Assembly (NCBI RefSeq): GCF_000961885.1
Contig: NZ_JZKH01000087.1
Span: 1-32,258 of the forward strand
DNA from: Streptomyces rubellomurinus
GTDB taxonomy: Bacteria > Actinomycetota > Actinomycetes > Streptomycetales > Streptomycetaceae
DNA: 32,258 bases
Direction of reading: 5' to 3'
In this document: piece after piece, positions 30,219 to 32,258 of the stretch
How the letters are laid out: each line of letters starts with the position of its first letter
Position numbering within the stretch: the first letter of the stretch is position 1
Made by a program: the position numbers and the translations under genes
Notes under the pieces: model-generated
Databases searched by the model: none
Told to the model about the DNA's origin: nothing
What the model saw: the letters and a program-made list of their open reading frames with translations, nothing else

Positions 30219-31145
30219 ATGCATTCCGAACCCGCGGTCCAGATCGCCGGGCTGGTCAAACGCTACGGTGACAAACCTGCGGTGGACGGCCTAAACCTCA
30301 CCATCGCGTCCGGCGCGATCACCGCCGTCCTCGGGCCCAACGGCGCCGGCAAGACCACCACCATCGAGACCTGCGAGGGCTACCGCCGCCCCGACGCCGG
30401 CACCGTCCGCGTCCTCGGCCTCGACCCGGTCGCCCAGAGCGCCGCCCTGCGGCCGCGGATCGGCGTGATGCTGCAGTCCGGCGGCGTGTACGCGGGCGCG
30501 CGCGCCGTCGAGATGCTGCGGCACACCGCCAAGCTGCACGCCCACCCGCTGGACGTCGACACCCTGGTCGAGCGCCTGGGCCTCGGCTCCTGCGGCCGCA
30601 CCACCTACCGCCGCCTGTCCGGCGGCCAGCAGCAGCGGCTCGCCCTGGCCATGGCCGTGGTCGGCCGCCCCGAGCTGGTCTTCCTGGACGAGCCCACCGC
30701 CGGCCTCGACCCGCAGGCCCGCCGCGCCACCTGGGAGCTGGTCCGCGACCTGCGCCGGGACGGCGTCACCGTGGTCGTCACCACCCACCACATGGACGAG
30801 GCCGAGCAGCTGGCCGACCACGTCGCCATCGTCGACCGCGGCCGGGTGATCACCACCGGCACCCCCGAGGAGCTGTGCCGCGGCGGCGCCGAGAACGCGC
30901 TGCGCTTCGACGGCCCGCCCGGGCTCGACCTCGCCGCGCTGCTCAAGGAGCTGCCCGCCGGCGCCGCCGCCGTCGAGACCGCCCCCGGCAGCTACCGCGT
31001 CGAGGCGCCCGTCGACCCGCAGCTGCTGGCCGCCGTCACCGGCTGGTGCGCGGCCAACGGCGTCCTGCCGGAGCGGCTGTCGGTGCAGCGCCGCAGCCTC
31101 GAAGACGTCTTCCTCGACCTGACCGGACGGGAGCTCCGCTCGTGA
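30219..31145 (+). CDS. ABC transporter ATP-binding protein, DrrA type
   Basis: The protein has 308 residues. Walker A is GPNGAGKTTT (about residues 39-48), the Q-loop is MLQSGGVYAGARAVEML, the signature is LSGGQQQR, Walker B is ELVFLDEPTAGLDPQARR, and the switch is TTHHMDEAEQLADHV. The C-terminal extension ending RRSLEDVFLDLTGREL is that of the DrrA/NodI exporter group. It powers the permease encoded next, whose GTG overlaps this stop codon (GTGA). It lies divergent from sufR, an arrangement seen in other streptomycetes; an iron box lies in the spacer. Substrate unknown. Confidence 0.95.
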   Translation: MHSEPAVQIAGLVKRYGDKPAVDGLNLTIASGAITAVLGPNGAGKTTTIETCEGYRRPDAGTVRVLGLDPVAQSAALRPRIGVMLQSGGVYAGARAVEMLRHTAKLHAHPLDVDTLVERLGLGSCGRTTYRRLSGGQQQRLALAMAVVGRPELVFLDEPTAGLDPQARRATWELVRDLRRDGVTVVVTTHHMDEAEQLADHVAIVDRGRVITTGTPEELCRGGAENALRFDGPPGLDLAALLKELPAGAAAVETAPGSYRVEAPVDPQLLAAVTGWCAANGVLPERLSVQRRSLEDVFLDLTGRELRS

Positions 31146-31915
31146 CCACGACGACCGACTACTCCCCCAGGCCGGGGGCCGCGCCGGTCGGCCGGATGCT
31201 GCTGGCGCAGACCGCGTTCGAGACCCGGATGCTGCTGCGCAACGGTGAGCAGCTGCTGCTCACCGTGGTCATCCCGACCGTGCTGCTGGTGCTGTTCTCC
31301 GCCGTCGACATCGTCACGGTGGAGGGCCCGGGCAAGCGGGTCGACTTCCTGGCGCCCGGCCTGCTCGCCCTCGCCGTGATGTCCACCGCCTTCACCGGGC
31401 AGGCCATCGCCACCGGCTTCGAGCGCCGCTACGGCGTGCTGAAGCGGCTCGGCGCCAGCCCGCTGCCGCGCTGGACCCTGCTGACCGCCAAGACCGGCTG
31501 CGTGCTGGTGACGGAGATCCTGCAGGTCGCCCTGCTGTCGGTGATCGCCCTCGCCCTCGGCTGGTCCCCCCACGGCAACCCGATGGCCGTCGCCGCGCTG
31601 CTGGTACTGGGCACCGCCGCCTTCTCCGGCCTGGGCCTGCTGATGGCCGGCACCCTCAAGGCCGAGGCCACGCTGGCCGCCGCCAACCTGGTGTTCATCC
31701 TGCTGCTGCTCGCCGGCGGGGTCATCGTGCCGCTGGGCAAGTTCCCGGACGCCGTGCGCGGCATGCTGGAGCTGCTGCCGATCTCGGCGCTCTCGGACGG
31801 CCTGCGCTCGGTGCTGCAGCACGGCGCCGGGGTGCCGTGGTCGGACCTCGGCATCCTGGCCGGCTGGTCGGTGCTCGGGCTGGCCGCGGCGGCCCGGTTC
31901 TTCCGCTGGGAGTGA
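31142..31915 (+). CDS. ABC transporter permease, ABC-2 type
   Basis: The protein has 257 residues from the GTG at 31142, which overlaps the ATPase stop codon. An N-terminal cytoplasmic segment (MLLAQTAFETRMLLRNGEQLLLTVVIPTVLL) leads into six predicted membrane helices. Family features include VDFLAPGLLALAVMSTAFTGQAIATGFERRYGVLKRLGASPL and GGVIVPLGKFPDAVRGMLELLPISALSDGLR, typical of DrrB/ABC-2 permeases. It forms a homodimer or pairs with the ATPase to export a lipid-like or drug-like molecule; the exact substrate is not visible. Confidence 0.94.
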   Translation: MTTTTDYSPRPGAAPVGRMLLAQTAFETRMLLRNGEQLLLTVVIPTVLLVLFSAVDIVTVEGPGKRVDFLAPGLLALAVMSTAFTGQAIATGFERRYGVLKRLGASPLPRWTLLTAKTGCVLVTEILQVALLSVIALALGWSPHGNPMAVAALLVLGTAAFSGLGLLMAGTLKAEATLAAANLVFILLLLAGGVIVPLGKFPDAVRGMLELLPISALSDGLRSVLQHGAGVPWSDLGILAGWSVLGLAAAARFFRWE

Positions 31916-31930
31916 GCCGCTGTTGACGAA

Positions 31931-31966
31931 CGACGCCCCCCGGCCTGCTGAGGCCGGGGGGCGTCG
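31931..31966. terminator. Bidirectional terminator after the ABC operon
   Basis: Perfect 16-bp arms (31931-31946 and 31951-31966) enclose the tetraloop GCTG. The stem lies between the convergent ABC permease and surface-protein genes. Confidence 0.92.
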
Positions 31967-31986
31967 GGCGTTCAGCGGGCTGCGGG

Positions 31987-32258
31987 TCAGCCCTCGCTGC
32001 CGCTGCGGCGCTTGCGGGCGAGCAGCACGAGCGCGCCGCCGACCAGCAGCACACCGCCGCCGGCGGCCGCGATCATCGGGGTGGCGTCGCTGCTACCGGT
32101 CTGGGCCAGCGCCGGGGCCGGCGTGGTGGCCACGGGCGCCGGGGTCCTGGTCGGGGTCGCGGTGGCCGGCGGGGTCGTCGGGGCCGCCGTGGTGGGGGTC
32201 GGCGTCGGCGTCGACGTCTTGGTGGGCGTGGGCGTCGGGGTGGGGGTCTGGGTGGGGG
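31987..32258 (-). CDS. Thr/Pro-rich surface protein with LAQTG sortase signal, C-terminal part
   Basis: The gene runs off the right edge; the visible C-terminal 89 residues are read on the minus strand. A Thr-Pro repeat stalk (TPTPTPTPTKTSTPTPTPTT...) is followed by LAQTG, the hydrophobic segment MIAAAGGGVLLVGGALVLLA, and the basic tail RKRRSGSEG. This is a classic cell-wall sorting signal. The Ala in the second position fits the LAxTG motif used by class E sortases of high-GC actinobacteria. The protein would be attached to peptidoglycan with the stalk spanning the wall. Its functional head lies outside the window. Confidence 0.85.
   Translation of the reverse strand, partial: PTQTPTPTPTPTKTSTPTPTPTTAAPTTPPATATPTRTPAPVATTPAPALAQTGSSDATPMIAAAGGGVLLVGGALVLLARKRRSGSEG

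Noticed and set aside
32100..32258. GT-rich repeat at the right edge as a separate regulatory repeat
   Set aside because: On the minus strand it encodes Thr-Pro repeats in frame with the LAQTG signal, so it is coding.

Overview
The window is chromosomal DNA of a high-GC actinomycete, almost certainly a streptomycete (Streptomyces, Kitasatospora or a close relative). The basis is extreme GC bias at third codon positions, many GTG starts behind GGAG-type ribosome binding sites, an SsgA-like sporulation protein, a TerD-family protein, a PucR regulator close to split proline-catabolism genes, an actinobacterial suf operon headed by SufR, and a sortase substrate with an LAxTG signal. No rRNA, tRNA, CRISPR array, integrase or intact transposase was seen.

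Left part (1-7.9 kb): the 3' end of an M56 (BlaR1-like) membrane metallopeptidase, a GAF-domain regulator, an SsgA-like protein on the opposite strand, a Pro/Ala-rich membrane-anchored protein of unknown function, a two-domain TerD protein, a secreted SGNH esterase, a GNAT acetyltransferase that looks leaderless, and a Uma2-family nuclease-fold protein. An 18-bp-arm terminator then separates convergent transcription units.

Middle part (7.9-19.5 kb): pruA and putB (proline to glutamate) run on the minus strand with three stem-loops between them. A padR-FAD monooxygenase operon sits between pruA and a PucR-family regulator that may control proline use. Then come a Tat-exported PhoX/DUF839 phosphatase, two unrecognised proteins (one very acidic) and a VOC/glyoxalase-fold protein.

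Right part (19.5-32.3 kb): an MFS exporter with a structured leader; a small accessory patch holding a quinone oxidoreductase, a fold-back repeat, an intact Uma2 gene and an orphan copy of a Uma2 3' end; then the suf operon in the order sufR-sufB-sufD-Rieske ferredoxin-sufC-sufS-sufU-sufT, closed by a strong terminator. Divergent from sufR is a DrrAB-type ABC transporter. The sufR/ABC spacer contains a SufR operator (CAAC-N6-GTTG) at the sufR start and a symmetric IdeR/DmdR1-type iron box, so Fe-S status and iron status may both be read there. The window ends inside a Thr/Pro-rich surface protein with an LAQTG sorting signal.

I see no clear undescribed defence or mobile system. The strongest leads are the double iron/Fe-S control region, the Uma2-associated insertion scar, the PadR operator built into its own promoter, and the two unrecognised conserved-looking proteins. 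All assignments come from reading the sequence; no database search was possible.
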